Notes under the pieces: model-generated
Database searches by the model: none
What the model was told of the DNA's origin: nothing
What the model saw: only the letters and a program-made list of their open reading frames with translations
Assembly: GCF_014652875.1 (NCBI RefSeq)
Contig: NZ_BMZQ01000002.1
Span: 744,001-808,000 of the forward strand
Direction of reading: 5' to 3'
Source of the DNA: Tianweitania populi
GTDB taxonomy: Bacteria > Pseudomonadota > Alphaproteobacteria > Rhizobiales > Rhizobiaceae
DNA length: 64,000 bases
Position numbers and translations under genes: made by a program
Shown: piece after piece, positions 38,704-48,280 of the stretch
Layout: each line of letters starts with the position of its first letter
How positions within the stretch are numbered: the first letter of the stretch is position 1

Positions 38704-41700
38704 TCCTCGCCCCCCTCGCCGCTTTCCGCACCCGCCGACCATTCGAGCACGCGCGCGAGATGGTCGTAATCGCCTGACGTTTCGGTTTCGCGGAAGGGCA
38801 GCGCACGGGACAGGTAGCCGCTGTGGGGATCGGCATAATGCTTGATGAGCGTTTCCAGCCGCGCCCAGGCGTCTTCCGCCAGATCGGCGGCGCTGCGCAG
38901 GGAGGCGTTGGCGCCCTTGATTTCCAGGATCGACTCCGGCTCCACCGCGCCGTTCGGCTTAAGGCGGATGTAAGCGAGTTCGGCGGGCTCGGCCTTGTCC
39001 AGATCGGCAAAGGCGCCGCGCCGCAGAAGAGCGGCTTCCAGCGCAAGCTGCGGCGCGACTAGCATATGCGCCTGCCGCTTGGAGGGCGAAGAACCGGTCT
39101 TGTAGTCGAGAATATCGGCCATGCCGCCGGGCAGCAGGTCAATGCGGTCGGCGCGTCCGCCGAGTGTCACGCTGGTGCTGCCGACCGTGGTGCCGCCTGC
39201 TACCAGCTCGGAATGGCGCGTGGGGTGCTTTTCGGCCTGCTCCTGTTCCCAGGCGATGATGTTGACGGCCATCGCCTCGAAGCGCGGCCACCAGACGACG
39301 CGGAGATCATCCGGCAGCGCCGCTTCGTCGAACGCTGCGTTGCCGATCCCGATCAGTCGGTCGAGCGCGTCAGGTGCGTGCGGATCGATCCTGGCTGCCG
39401 TAAAACCGTGCAGGATGTCGTGGAAGAGATTGCCGCGCTCGGCCACGCTCGGGTCGCGCAGCACTTCATCGAGCGGCTGAAGTTTCAGCACGCGCTTGGC
39501 ATAGATCGCGTAAGGATCGCGACGCAGCGTTTCGATCTCGGTGACGGAAAAGTGCTTCGGGCGCGCAGGAAGGGGCGGCTTCGGATTGGGGCGGGGCGCG
39601 AAGGGCACGTCCTGTCGCTCGTCCAGCTTCTGCGCCCAGCCAAGCAGGATGCGTCCGCGCGCGCGCGCGGTTTCCGCGACCTCTTCGCCAAGGAAAGTCG
39701 TCAGCCGTTGCAGCCAGCGCGAGGGCACGGCGGGCGCGTCGCCGGAGCGGGCGGCACGCGACAGGATCACCCGCTCGCCGCCCAGCGCCATCATGAAATC
39801 ATGCGCTGCCTGGCCGATGCGCCGTTCCGGCGGTTCCAGTGACAGGCCGCTCTTCATGCCGCGCGACAGGAAGCGATCCGGCTCGGCGCGACGCGGCCAG
39901 GTGCCTTCGTTAAGCCCGCCGACCACCAGAAGGTCGACCGTTTGCAGCCGTGCTTCGAGCGCGCCCCAGATCGCAATGCGGCCATCGCCGGCAATCGACG
40001 GCTTAACCGCTTCCGGCGCGATCAGCGCATCCAACACGCCCGGCCACTCGCCGGCCAAGATTTCGTAGCCGGCTTGTGTGCCGATCAGCGCGCGCAGGAA
40101 ATCGGCGATGCCTGCTCCGGCGTCGCCTGCATAAAGCTCGGTCAGCGAGCCGTCGGCGGAGCGGCCGAGCGCTTCCAGCACCTCGACGGAGATCCGCGCC
40201 GCCGTCTCCGTGGCGAAGCGGCCGCCTTCGCGCAGCGCCACCAGCGGCACCAATGCTTGTTCGAGCGCGACCAAGACGCTGCGGGCGGCCTCGAGCTTGG
40301 CACCGTCGATGCGCGGCAGCCAGAAGGGTTTGCGCTCAGACGCACCGAGGTCGGAGAAACGGTCTTCGAACAGGGTGGCGAGCGTCGCGATGTCCGGTCG
40401 GCCAGTGCCGCCGCGCAACGCGACCAGCTCGATCATCTCTGCCGCGCGCCGCACGGTGGTGCGTTCCAGCCCGAGCGACAGCAACGGGTGTTTCAGCAGA
40501 GACAGGATCGCGACGGGATCGCCAGGCGAAAACACCGCGCGCACAGCCTGCAACAGAAGCGTTGCGGGTGGCGTCTTGAACAGGGGCGTACCGCCGGAGT
40601 CATCGGCCGTGATGCCGAAGCGGCGCAGTTCCGCGCTCACCCGGCGTGCCAAAATGCGGTCGCCGGTGACCAACGCGGCTGTCTGGCCGGGCTCCTCGAT
40701 GGCCTGGCGCAGCGCGATCGCGATTGCCAGCGCCTCGTCGCGCTCGGTGGGCGCATCCAGCAGGGTGACGCCGGCGAAGGCGGCATCGAGATCGCTCTGG
40801 CTATAGGCGCTGCGGTGCTCGGCCCAGGCATCGGTCGTGTCGGCCGGGCGCAGCGCTTCGGACAGGGCCGCGAGACGCAGCGTGCGGTGAGCCGGCGCAT
40901 CGGCGATCGCTTCGACATCACCGCGCAGCACGCGCAGGTGCGCGATCAGCTTGCGCAGCTGGTATTGCGGATGGCCGTAGACGCTGGGGTCTTCAGCCGA
41001 TCGGCCGATCGCGTTCCACGCCGCATTGTCCAGGCTCTGGTCGAGGCCGGGAAGCACGATCGCTCCGTTCGGTAAGCGCGCGATGACACTTAGAAGCTCG
41101 GCGGTTGCGGGGATCGAACCGGTGGATCCGGCGACGATCACCGGACCGGCGGGCGGATTGCGTTGCAGGCGGGCGGCCTCAGTGCGGATCAGGGCGTTGC
41201 GATGGGCGGCGGGATTGCTGCGGCCCAGTTCAGCCAGCATCGCCGGCCATTGCTCGGAAACGATCGACAAAAAGGCCAGCGTCACCTGCCACCAGTTGGC
41301 GAGGCCTTCCGGCACGAGGTCGCCGAGCTTCGACCAGTCGGCGCCTTCCGTTTCGATCTCGTCCATAAGGTCGGTGAGATCGCGCGCCAGCCACAGCGCA
41401 TCGGCGGACGAGGCCGGCACCACGACGTCCTCGCCGTACAACGCGGCAAGGTGGCCGGGCAGGCGCTCGATCCAGCGGCGCACAAGCGGAGCGAGATGCA
41501 GCAGGCGGTCGAGCGCGGCGACCGGCGGATCAAGATCGACAGTGGAATGATCCGCGCTTTCGAAAAGGACGCGGTCTTCCTCGAACTCGCCAAGCGGGCG
41601 GATGGTGGGCAGGATCGAGGCGCGGCCCTCGCCCATTTCCACGAACAGGCTGCGCAATTCGCGCGCGGCACGGCGGGTCGGCACGAAGATCGTGGTGGCG

Positions 41701-41840
41701 GACAGCGCCAGCGGATCATCGCCGCGCCAGTTCGCCTCCTCGTGGAAGCGCCCGCTGCGGACAGCTTCAACCAGCGTGGGCAGAAACGGCAGGCCGGCGG
41801 GAATGTTGAAGACGCGCGGCCCGGCGGCGCGCGGCGTCAT
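38700..41840 (-). CDS. addB: AddB subunit of the AddAB recombination complex (alphaproteobacterial type)
   Basis: Partner of AddA in double-strand-break repair. The 1046-residue product has a degenerate helicase-like N-terminal half (VIVAGSTGSIPATAELL where AddB of Firmicutes has an intact Walker A) and a C-terminal nuclease domain with RADRIDLLPGGMADILDYKTGSSP (Asp-Lys of the DxK motif). The protein contains no cysteine, so it cannot have the iron-sulfur cluster that staples the Bacillus AddB nuclease domain. The ATG at 41840 overlaps the murU stop by 4 bp and is preferred over an in-frame ATG 6 codons upstream. Followed by addA with an ATGA overlap. Confidence 0.93.
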   Translation of the reverse strand: MTPRAAGPRVFNIPAGLPFLPTLVEAVRSGRFHEEANWRGDDPLALSATTIFVPTRRAARELRSLFVEMGEGRASILPTIRPLGEFEEDRVLFESADHSTVDLDPPVAALDRLLHLAPLVRRWIERLPGHLAALYGEDVVVPASSADALWLARDLTDLMDEIETEGADWSKLGDLVPEGLANWWQVTLAFLSIVSEQWPAMLAELGRSNPAAHRNALIRTEAARLQRNPPAGPVIVAGSTGSIPATAELLSVIARLPNGAIVLPGLDQSLDNAAWNAIGRSAEDPSVYGHPQYQLRKLIAHLRVLRGDVEAIADAPAHRTLRLAALSEALRPADTTDAWAEHRSAYSQSDLDAAFAGVTLLDAPTERDEALAIAIALRQAIEEPGQTAALVTGDRILARRVSAELRRFGITADDSGGTPLFKTPPATLLLQAVRAVFSPGDPVAILSLLKHPLLSLGLERTTVRRAAEMIELVALRGGTGRPDIATLATLFEDRFSDLGASERKPFWLPRIDGAKLEAARSVLVALEQALVPLVALREGGRFATETAARISVEVLEALGRSADGSLTELYAGDAGAGIADFLRALIGTQAGYEILAGEWPGVLDALIAPEAVKPSIAGDGRIAIWGALEARLQTVDLLVVGGLNEGTWPRRAEPDRFLSRGMKSGLSLEPPERRIGQAAHDFMMALGGERVILSRAARSGDAPAVPSRWLQRLTTFLGEEVAETARARGRILLGWAQKLDERQDVPFAPRPNPKPPLPARPKHFSVTEIETLRRDPYAIYAKRVLKLQPLDEVLRDPSVAERGNLFHDILHGFTAARIDPHAPDALDRLIGIGNAAFDEAALPDDLRVVWWPRFEAMAVNIIAWEQEQAEKHPTRHSELVAGGTTVGSTSVTLGGRADRIDLLPGGMADILDYKTGSSPSKRQAHMLVAPQLALEAALLRRGAFADLDKAEPAELAYIRLKPNGAVEPESILEIKGANASLRSAADLAEDAWARLETLIKHYADPHSGYLSRALPFRETETSGDYDHLARVLEWSAGAESGEGGEE

Positions 41841-42565
41841 TGCGCCTGCTGCCGCCATGCAGCAACGGTGGCTTCGGCGGGAGCGATCGCGTCCGGCGTG
41901 CCGACGGTGATCCAGCGCCCGCGCATGACCATGCCATGAAGGCGGCCGTCAGTGATGGCGCGGTCGAAATAGGCGTTGAGCGAATGCGGGGTGGCTTCCG
42001 CGCCGGCGAAGATGCGGGGGTGGACGATGCCGGCGCCGGCATAAACGAGGCCGGCCGGATCCTTGGCGCGTGCTAGTTGCCCTTCCCCATCGATGAGGAA
42101 ATCGGTCGAACCAGAATGGCCGGTTACATCATCCATGGAAGCCAACATCAGCAGGATATCCATCCGCGCTTCGTCCCACAGCCCAGCCAGACGGGACAGG
42201 CTTGAGGGCTGTTGGTCCAGCCAAAACGTGTCGGCATTGAGGATATAGAAGGGCTTTTCCCCAAGCTGCGGCAGCGCGTTGACGATGCCGCCGGCGGAAT
42301 CCAGCAGTTCGGTGCGTTCGTCGGAGATCGTGATGCGCGGCGATTGGCGCGAGGCCACATGCGCCTCGATCAGGTCGGCAAGATAATGCACGTTGACGAC
42401 GGCCCGCTCGACGCCCTCGGCCTGCAGCGCGTTCAGCCCCCAATCGAGCAGCGTCTTGCCGGCCACCGGCACCAACGGCTTGGGGATCGTGTCGGTAATC
42501 GGCCGCATACGCTTGCCGAGACCGGCGGCGAGCACCATGGCCGTGCGGGGTGTTTCACCTTGCAT
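41837..42565 (-). CDS. murU: N-acetylmuramate-1-phosphate uridylyltransferase-type nucleotidyltransferase
   Basis: A 242-residue sugar-phosphate nucleotidyltransferase with the signature MVLAAGLGKRMRPITDTIPKPLVPVAGKTLLDW and the metal-binding Asp in LNADTFW. In the AmgK/MurU cell-wall recycling route, MurU makes UDP-N-acetylmuramate from MurNAc-1-phosphate, bypassing fosfomycin-sensitive de novo synthesis. The immediately upstream gene encodes an AmgK-like kinase, the partner enzyme; this pairing is the main ground for the specific name. ATG at 42565 lies inside the end of that gene (11-bp overlap), and addB follows with a 4-bp overlap. Confidence 0.82.
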   Translation of the reverse strand: MQGETPRTAMVLAAGLGKRMRPITDTIPKPLVPVAGKTLLDWGLNALQAEGVERAVVNVHYLADLIEAHVASRQSPRITISDERTELLDSAGGIVNALPQLGEKPFYILNADTFWLDQQPSSLSRLAGLWDEARMDILLMLASMDDVTGHSGSTDFLIDGEGQLARAKDPAGLVYAGAGIVHPRIFAGAEATPHSLNAYFDRAITDGRLHGMVMRGRWITVGTPDAIAPAEATVAAWRQQAQ

Positions 42566-44063
42566 CGGCAGGTGCCAGAATGCCGTTGTCCTCGACGAAG
42601 CGGCGGACGGGATCAAGCGCGGGATGCGCAATCGCGCGCGCGAAATAGCTGCGGATGCGCGGCAGGTGCTTGAGATAGACCGGCTTGCTGTCGCGCTCGT
42701 TCAACCGCACGAAAATGCCGAGGATTTTGGCGTTGCGTTGCGCGGCCATGATCGCATAGGCACGCTCGAAGCCTTCCACGTCGAAGGTGCCTTGAGCCTT
42801 TCGCGCGGCGACGTAGGCAGCCTTGGTCCATGCTTCCAGCGCCGGATCGATGTCGACTCGGGCGTCCATGGCGAGCGAGGCGACGTCGTAGGCAGATGGG
42901 CCGATCAAGGCGTCCTGGAAGTCGATCACGCCGATGCGGTTCAAGCCGCTTTCTTCAGGGCGCCAGATCAGGTTCGGGGAATGGTAATCGCGGATCACGA
43001 GATGCTTTTCGGCCGTGTCCAGCTGGTCGCAGACTTGGTTCCAGGCGGCGCCATAGGCAGCGCGCAGAGTGTCCGAAGCCGGCTTGCCGGTGAAATAAGG
43101 CAGATACCAGTCGCTCAACAGCTCGGCTTCGATCGTGAGGGCATCGCGATCATAGGCGGGCACGACGTAGGTGCCGCCGCCGACCGGCAGCGTGGCAGGG
43201 AACGGCTGAGCATGGAAGGCGGCGAGCACCTCGGCGGCGAGGTGGTAGCGCTCGGCGACCGGCTTACCATCATCGAGAAAATTGCCGTGGCCGAGATGCT
43301 CGATCAACAGCAGGCCCTGGTCGAGATCCTCCGCATGGATCGCCGGCGCGGCCAGGCCACGCTGCCGCAAGGCATTGCCGATCGCCACGAAAGGCGTGAC
43401 GCTTTCGGCGAGATGGGCGATCTGGCTGTAGGGCTTGTTGTTGCGGATCGGCGGACCGTCCGGGCGCTTCGGCGCGTCCATCAGGATGCGGATCGGCGTG
43501 TCGGGCTGCGTGATCGTTTCGTAAGCGCGGGTTGACGCATCACCGAACATGAAAATGCGGTCGGCTTCCCCTTGCCCTGCTTCCGCGAGAAAGTCGCGAA
43601 TGGCGAGAGAGCGCTGGATGCGCGCCAACGTGAAAGCAGGTCCGTCGAACGTAATCCGGCGGCCCTTACCGGATGGCTCGATCGTAACGGCCACAGGATT
43701 GCCCGGCAGATTGCCCTCCGCACGCTCCGGCCATTCCACCAGCACCACACCACGTTCGGCCGCTTCATCAAGGCCGAGTTCGTCGAGTTCATCAGGCGAG
43801 CCAATGCGGTAAAGATCGGCATGGAGAACGGGCAGCCGCGCTTGGTACTCCTGCACCAGCGTGAAGGTCGGGCTCGGCACATCAAGGTCGGGATTACCAG
43901 CCAATGCACAGATCATCGCCCGTGCCAATGTCGACTTGCCCGCGCCAAGATCGCCCGACAGCGCCAGCACGTCGCCGGCTTTCAGCGCCAACGCGAGATC
44001 GGCGCCCAGCCTGCTCATCGCGGTTTCGCCATCCACCTGCAAGGTGATGTTTTCAGAGGTCAC
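42555..44063 (-). CDS. tsaE: TsaE-AmgK fusion: tRNA t6A ATPase joined to a cell-wall amino-sugar kinase
   Basis: A 502-residue two-domain protein. Residues 1-150 are a complete TsaE ATPase of the threonylcarbamoyl-adenosine (t6A) tRNA-modification complex: Walker A LSGDLGAGKST (35-45), SPTFTLVQEY, HADLYRIGSPDEL and VLVEWPER. Residues 150-502 are an APH-fold kinase like AmgK, which phosphorylates N-acetylmuramate and N-acetylglucosamine at C1. Its catalytic loop is IRDYHSPN (Asp359, Asn364) and its metal motif VIDFQDA (Asp381). There is no stop or frameshift between the domains. murU overlaps its 3' end. It follows divL with a 4-bp overlap. Confidence 0.87.
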   Translation of the reverse strand: MTSENITLQVDGETAMSRLGADLALALKAGDVLALSGDLGAGKSTLARAMICALAGNPDLDVPSPTFTLVQEYQARLPVLHADLYRIGSPDELDELGLDEAAERGVVLVEWPERAEGNLPGNPVAVTIEPSGKGRRITFDGPAFTLARIQRSLAIRDFLAEAGQGEADRIFMFGDASTRAYETITQPDTPIRILMDAPKRPDGPPIRNNKPYSQIAHLAESVTPFVAIGNALRQRGLAAPAIHAEDLDQGLLLIEHLGHGNFLDDGKPVAERYHLAAEVLAAFHAQPFPATLPVGGGTYVVPAYDRDALTIEAELLSDWYLPYFTGKPASDTLRAAYGAAWNQVCDQLDTAEKHLVIRDYHSPNLIWRPEESGLNRIGVIDFQDALIGPSAYDVASLAMDARVDIDPALEAWTKAAYVAARKAQGTFDVEGFERAYAIMAAQRNAKILGIFVRLNERDSKPVYLKHLPRIRSYFARAIAHPALDPVRRFVEDNGILAPADAR

Positions 44064-46579
44064 TCGGCCGCCTCGCGCATGCGGGCCGGGCGGCTGGGAA
44101 AACGGCAGATCACGGTGGTGCCGCGGTCGCGGCCGGTTTCAATGTCGATCACGCCGCCATGCAGCTCGACGAAGCTCTTCACGATGGAAAGGCCAAGGCC
44201 GGCGCCGCGTCGGCGGCCGCCATTGGCACGCGGTTCGAAACGGCGAAAGACGGTGTCCAGCACATCGTCCGGCATGCCGGGGCCGTCGTCATGCACGCTG
44301 AACACCACGCTGTCGGCTTCTTCGACACAGGCCAGCGTCACGGTCGAGCCTTCCGGCGCGAAGTTGCCGGCATTGCTCAGGAGATTGACCAGAATCTGTT
44401 TGATGCGGTGCTCGTCGGCCAAAAGCGTGCGTGGCGCATGCGTGAGGTCGGCGCGCAGCGCGATCGCATGTTCCTTGAGCCGATCCTCCACCAGCTCCAC
44501 CGCCGCCTGCACCGTTTCGGCAACCGGCACTTCCGCGATGTCGAGTGCGACCATGCCGGCATCCACCGTCGCGAGGTCGAGGATATCGTTGACGATGGTA
44601 AGCAGCACCGAGGACGACGAGCCAATATGGTCTAGGTAATCGCGCTGCTTTTCGTTCAACGGTCCGGTGGTCGGCTGTGTCAGGAGTTCGGTGAAGCCGA
44701 TGATATTGGTAAGTGGCGACCGCAACTCGTAAGAGACGTGCTGCACGAAGTCGTTTTTCAGCTGCTCGGAGCGAAGGAGGGCCTCGTTCTTGTCGGTCAG
44801 CGCACGCTCGATATTGGCGCTGTCGGTGACATCGACGAAGGTAATCATCGACTGACCATTCGGCAGATGGATCAGCGCATGGCGCAGGATCGTGCCGGAC
44901 AGAAGCTCGACCTGTCCCTGGCGATCGCGGCGCTCCTCGTCGAAGCCGGTCACGGACGCGACGAAGTCGTTCCAGGGATTGTCTGAGGTGCGGGCGTCAG
45001 CCGCTTCGCGCAGCACCGCGATATGTGTGCCGGGGGCGGCGAGATCGGTGGGGAGAGCCCAAAGCTGATGAAAGGCGGGATTGGACAGGCGCACGCGCCC
45101 GTCAGGGCCGAACACCGCGACGCCTTCCGCTAGATTGTCGAGCGTTTCGCCCTGCACGCGCACGGCCGTGCGGTAGCGGCTTTCGAGATCGATCTGTTCG
45201 GTGAGGTTTTCGAACACCCAGGTTGCGCCGCCGCGCGGCTGCGGATTGCCGACGACGCGCAGCGTGCGGCCATCCGGCAGATACCACTGGTCGGCGATCG
45301 GCTCGACGGCGCGGTAGGCCGAAAGCACGTTTTCCTTCCAGCGGCGCCATTCCGGCTGTTCGGCGAGCTTGCGCTCAGAGCGCAGCCGGTCGAGCATCAA
45401 GGCGTGGTCCGGCGCGCTTTCCAGGAAGCCGAGATCGAGATCCCACAGCCGCTGGAAGGCCTGGTTGAAGAAGCGCAGTTTCTGATCGGCGTCGAAGATC
45501 GCGATCGCCGTGTTGATCTGGTCGAGCGTGTCGGAATGGCTTTTCACCGTGCGCTCGTGCTCAGCGCGCATGGCCTCGATCTCGCTGACGTCGCAGGCGA
45601 TGCCGGCCGAACCCTGCGGTGTCGCAGCGTCGGTCACGGCCACCATGCGGCGGTCGCCACCGATCACGGTGGAGACGGTCTGCTGGAAGGCGCGGCCTTG
45701 CGCGACTTCCGCCGCAATCGCCGAGCGCACCGGTGTACCGAGCAGTTCGCGACTTTCGCGCACGGCGGTGGCAGCATCTGAGGCGTCGACTGCTTTGGCG
45801 TAGGCGCGGTTCACCCACTGCATGCGGCCGCCCGCATCGCGCAGCCAGAACGGCAGGTTGAGCGTATCGAGCAAGGTCAAGAGGGCTGTGCGCTCACCTT
45901 CCAGACGCTGGTGCTCCAGCCGAAGGGCGGCATGGGAACGCTGCGCCTGGGTGAGCGAGGTAAAGCGCAGCAGCGCCAGGCTCGGCGAGCGGCGCCCCTG
46001 AACGTCCAGCAGCGCGCCGTTCTGCGTTTCCACCGCGAGATCGAATGGCGTCGCGTGATCGCGCAAACCGGACACGGCATGATCGAGTGCTGCGGCGGAG
46101 CGTGGCGTCAGCCAGCGGCCGAACGCCAGAAAGGCGGCGCGTTCTTCCGGCGCGCCGGCCTCAGTCGGCAGGCCGCCGACCAGATCCGGACGCTTGCCTT
46201 CGGTGTCCCACACCACGATGCGCTGGTCGCGCATGTTGAGCAGCGCATCGGCGCGCTGGGCCTGGGTGCCGAGCTCGGCGACACGAGTGCGCAACTCGAC
46301 ATTTTCGGCAGCCGTGCGGCCGCGCTCGCGGATCAGCCAAACGGCGGAAATCATGGCGGCAAACAGAATGCCGCAAAAGGTGGCGAACTGGATGACTTCC
46401 GGCGTGCTCATTGAAAAGCCGGGGCTTTGCGCCAAAGCAGGCGTGGCTGCGAGAAGCGCGACAGAAGCGGATCCCGTTGCAAGCACCGTTAAACGGCGGC
46501 CTGCACGCAACAAGCCGGCAAGCGCTTTGCCGCACTTGGAATCGAGCATCCCCGCTTGAAGCGGGTCGTTGGATGGCAT
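44060..46579 (-). CDS. divL: DivL-like PAS sensor pseudokinase with Tyr at the phospho-acceptor site
   Basis: An 839-residue membrane-anchored cell-cycle regulator. A hydrophobic stretch (about 33-50) is followed by a transmembrane segment at 62-84. PAS-like domains span about 230-585, then come the dimerisation helix and a HATPase domain with intact NLLSNAGNFAPEG, DDGPGMPDD and GAGLGLSIVKSF. The H-box reads VSYELRSPLT: Tyr617 stands where histidine kinases have His (codon TAC at 44731-44729). That substitution is the hallmark of Caulobacter DivL, which binds DivK and controls CckA rather than acting as a normal kinase. Same strand as ahcY, but a terminator lies between them. Confidence 0.85.
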   Translation of the reverse strand: MPSNDPLQAGMLDSKCGKALAGLLRAGRRLTVLATGSASVALLAATPALAQSPGFSMSTPEVIQFATFCGILFAAMISAVWLIRERGRTAAENVELRTRVAELGTQAQRADALLNMRDQRIVVWDTEGKRPDLVGGLPTEAGAPEERAAFLAFGRWLTPRSAAALDHAVSGLRDHATPFDLAVETQNGALLDVQGRRSPSLALLRFTSLTQAQRSHAALRLEHQRLEGERTALLTLLDTLNLPFWLRDAGGRMQWVNRAYAKAVDASDAATAVRESRELLGTPVRSAIAAEVAQGRAFQQTVSTVIGGDRRMVAVTDAATPQGSAGIACDVSEIEAMRAEHERTVKSHSDTLDQINTAIAIFDADQKLRFFNQAFQRLWDLDLGFLESAPDHALMLDRLRSERKLAEQPEWRRWKENVLSAYRAVEPIADQWYLPDGRTLRVVGNPQPRGGATWVFENLTEQIDLESRYRTAVRVQGETLDNLAEGVAVFGPDGRVRLSNPAFHQLWALPTDLAAPGTHIAVLREAADARTSDNPWNDFVASVTGFDEERRDRQGQVELLSGTILRHALIHLPNGQSMITFVDVTDSANIERALTDKNEALLRSEQLKNDFVQHVSYELRSPLTNIIGFTELLTQPTTGPLNEKQRDYLDHIGSSSSVLLTIVNDILDLATVDAGMVALDIAEVPVAETVQAAVELVEDRLKEHAIALRADLTHAPRTLLADEHRIKQILVNLLSNAGNFAPEGSTVTLACVEEADSVVFSVHDDGPGMPDDVLDTVFRRFEPRANGGRRRGAGLGLSIVKSFVELHGGVIDIETGRDRGTTVICRFPSRPARMREAAE

Positions 46580-46720
46580 GTCTTGTAACCCTCTCGCCGC
46601 CTGCCAAGACCGCCTGGCTGCGATACCGGGTGGGCTCTAAGCCCCGCGCCCCAGCGTCCGATATCGCGAATCATGACACTGTACAGACATCACGATTCTG
46701 CGGGAAGAATCCCGCCGCGA

Positions 46721-46759
46721 AAAAGTGAGGCGCGGCGAAAAGTCAATCGCCGCGCCTCA
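46721..46759 (-). terminator. Rho-independent terminator of ahcY
   Basis: A 13-bp perfect stem (46726-46738 with 46747-46759), 8-nt loop, followed on the minus strand by CTTTTT. It lies 26 bp past the ahcY stop, and divL starts 141 bp further on. Confidence 0.9.
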
Positions 46760-46785
46760 ATATCTTGTGGTTATTAACTGAGTTA

Positions 46786-48180
46786 TCAGTAGCGGTAGTG
46801 TTCGGCCTTATACGGTCCCTGTGGCGTCACGCCGATATAAGCGGCCTGTTCGTCCGAGAGCGTCGTGAGCTTTGCGCCGAGCTTGTCCAAGTGCAGACGG
46901 GCGACCTTCTCGTCCAAGTGCTTGGGCAGCGTGTAAACTTCGTTGCGGTAGTCCGACCCCTTCGTCCAAAGCTCGATCTGCGCCAGCACCTGGTTGGTGA
47001 AGGATGCCGACATCACGAAGGATGGATGACCGGTCGCGTTGCCGAGATTGAGCAAACGGCCTTCCGACAGGAGGATCAGCCGCTTGCCATCGGGGAATTC
47101 GACCATGTCGACCTGCGGCTTCACATTGGTCCATTTCAGGTAGCGCAGCGCTGCGACCTGGATCTCGTTGTCGAAGTGGCCGATATTGCCGACGATCGTC
47201 ATGTCCTTCATCAGGCGCATGTGGTCGAGGGTGATGACGTCCTTGTTGCCGGTTGTAGTGATCACGATGTCGGCGGTCGGTGCGGCATCTTCCAGCGTGA
47301 CGACTTCATAGCCGTCCATCGCGGCTTGCAAGGCGCAGATCGGATCGACTTCCGTGACCTTTACGCGGGCACCGGCGCCGCGCAGCGACGCGGACGAGCC
47401 TTTGCCGACATCGCCATAGCCGCAGACAACCGCGACTTTGCCGGCCATCATCACGTCGGTGCCGCGACGAATCCCATCCACCAGCGACTCCTTGCAGCCA
47501 TACTTGTTGTCGAACTTCGACTTGGTAACGCTGTCATTGACGTTGATGGCCGGGAACGGCAGGAGGCCGCGCTTCTGCAGCTGGTAGAGCCGGTTCACGC
47601 CCGTCGTGGTTTCCTCGCTGACGCCCTTCAGGGCGTCGCGCGTGCGGGTGAAGAAGCCAGGCGATGACGCCATGCGGGTCTTGATCTGCGCGAAGAGGAT
47701 TTCCTCTTCTTCGTTGCCCGGATTGGACAGCACGTCCTCGCCGGCCTCGGCCCGCGCGCCGATCAGGATATACATCGTAGCGTCGCCGCCATCGTCGAGG
47801 ATGAGGTTGCTCGGCTGGCCATCCGGCCACTGGAAGATCTGGTCAGTGTAGCGCCAGTAGTCCCCGAGCGTTTCGCCCTTGATCGCGAAAACCGGCGTGC
47901 CGGTCGCGGCGATCGCGGCAGCCGCATGATCCTGCGTGGAGAAGATGTTGCAGGAGGCCCAGCGCACTTCGGCGCCAACGGCCTGCAGCGTTTCGATCAG
48001 CACCGCGGTTTGCACCGTCATATGGAGCGAACCGGAAATGCGCGCGCCCTTCAACGGCTTGGAGGTGCCGAACTCTTCGCGCGTGGCCATCAGGCCGGGC
48101 ATCTCGGTTTCGGCTATGTCGAGTTCCTTGCGGCCCCAGTCCGCGAGGTTGATGTCGGCAATAATATAATCGGTGGTCAT
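46786..48180 (-). CDS. ahcY: Adenosylhomocysteinase (S-adenosyl-L-homocysteine hydrolase)
   Basis: Splits S-adenosylhomocysteine into adenosine and homocysteine, relieving product inhibition of methyltransferases. The 464-residue NAD enzyme begins [23 protein letters not shown] and shows [68 protein letters not shown] (substrate Lys/Asp), the NAD-binding [11 protein letters not shown] and the C-terminal KAEHYRY signature. ATG at 48180 has GGAAGGA upstream. A perfect 20-bp palindrome lies about 100 bp upstream. It lies 131 bp after the HPr gene, on the same strand. Confidence 0.97.
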   Translation of the reverse strand: MTTDYIIADINLADWGRKELDIAETEMPGLMATREEFGTSKPLKGARISGSLHMTVQTAVLIETLQAVGAEVRWASCNIFSTQDHAAAAIAATGTPVFAIKGETLGDYWRYTDQIFQWPDGQPSNLILDDGGDATMYILIGARAEAGEDVLSNPGNEEEEILFAQIKTRMASSPGFFTRTRDALKGVSEETTTGVNRLYQLQKRGLLPFPAINVNDSVTKSKFDNKYGCKESLVDGIRRGTDVMMAGKVAVVCGYGDVGKGSSASLRGAGARVKVTEVDPICALQAAMDGYEVVTLEDAAPTADIVITTTGNKDVITLDHMRLMKDMTIVGNIGHFDNEIQVAALRYLKWTNVKPQVDMVEFPDGKRLILLSEGRLLNLGNATGHPSFVMSASFTNQVLAQIELWTKGSDYRNEVYTLPKHLDEKVARLHLDKLGAKLTTLSDEQAAYIGVTPQGPYKAEHYRY

Positions 48181-48280
48181 GAAGCTTCCTTCCGGAGGGC
48201 AGCAGCGCGCGAGACGAGGGATCTGCCCGCGCAAAAAGATGCCGCTGTCCTATCAGAGGAAGTACCGTTCGACAACATAC

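Noticed and set aside
39942-41075. 377-codon open frame antisense to addB
   Set aside because: Arises from high third-position GC opposite addB; composition rich in Arg/Gln/Gly and no domain.
42555-43616. Aminoglycoside resistance phosphotransferase
   Set aside because: The APH-like domain is fused to TsaE and paired with MurU, which fits cell-wall sugar kinase AmgK much better than antibiotic resistance.
48181-48280. SAH riboswitch in the ahcY leader
   Set aside because: I could not match the known SAH-riboswitch core in this stretch; the palindrome upstream offers a simpler protein-based control.
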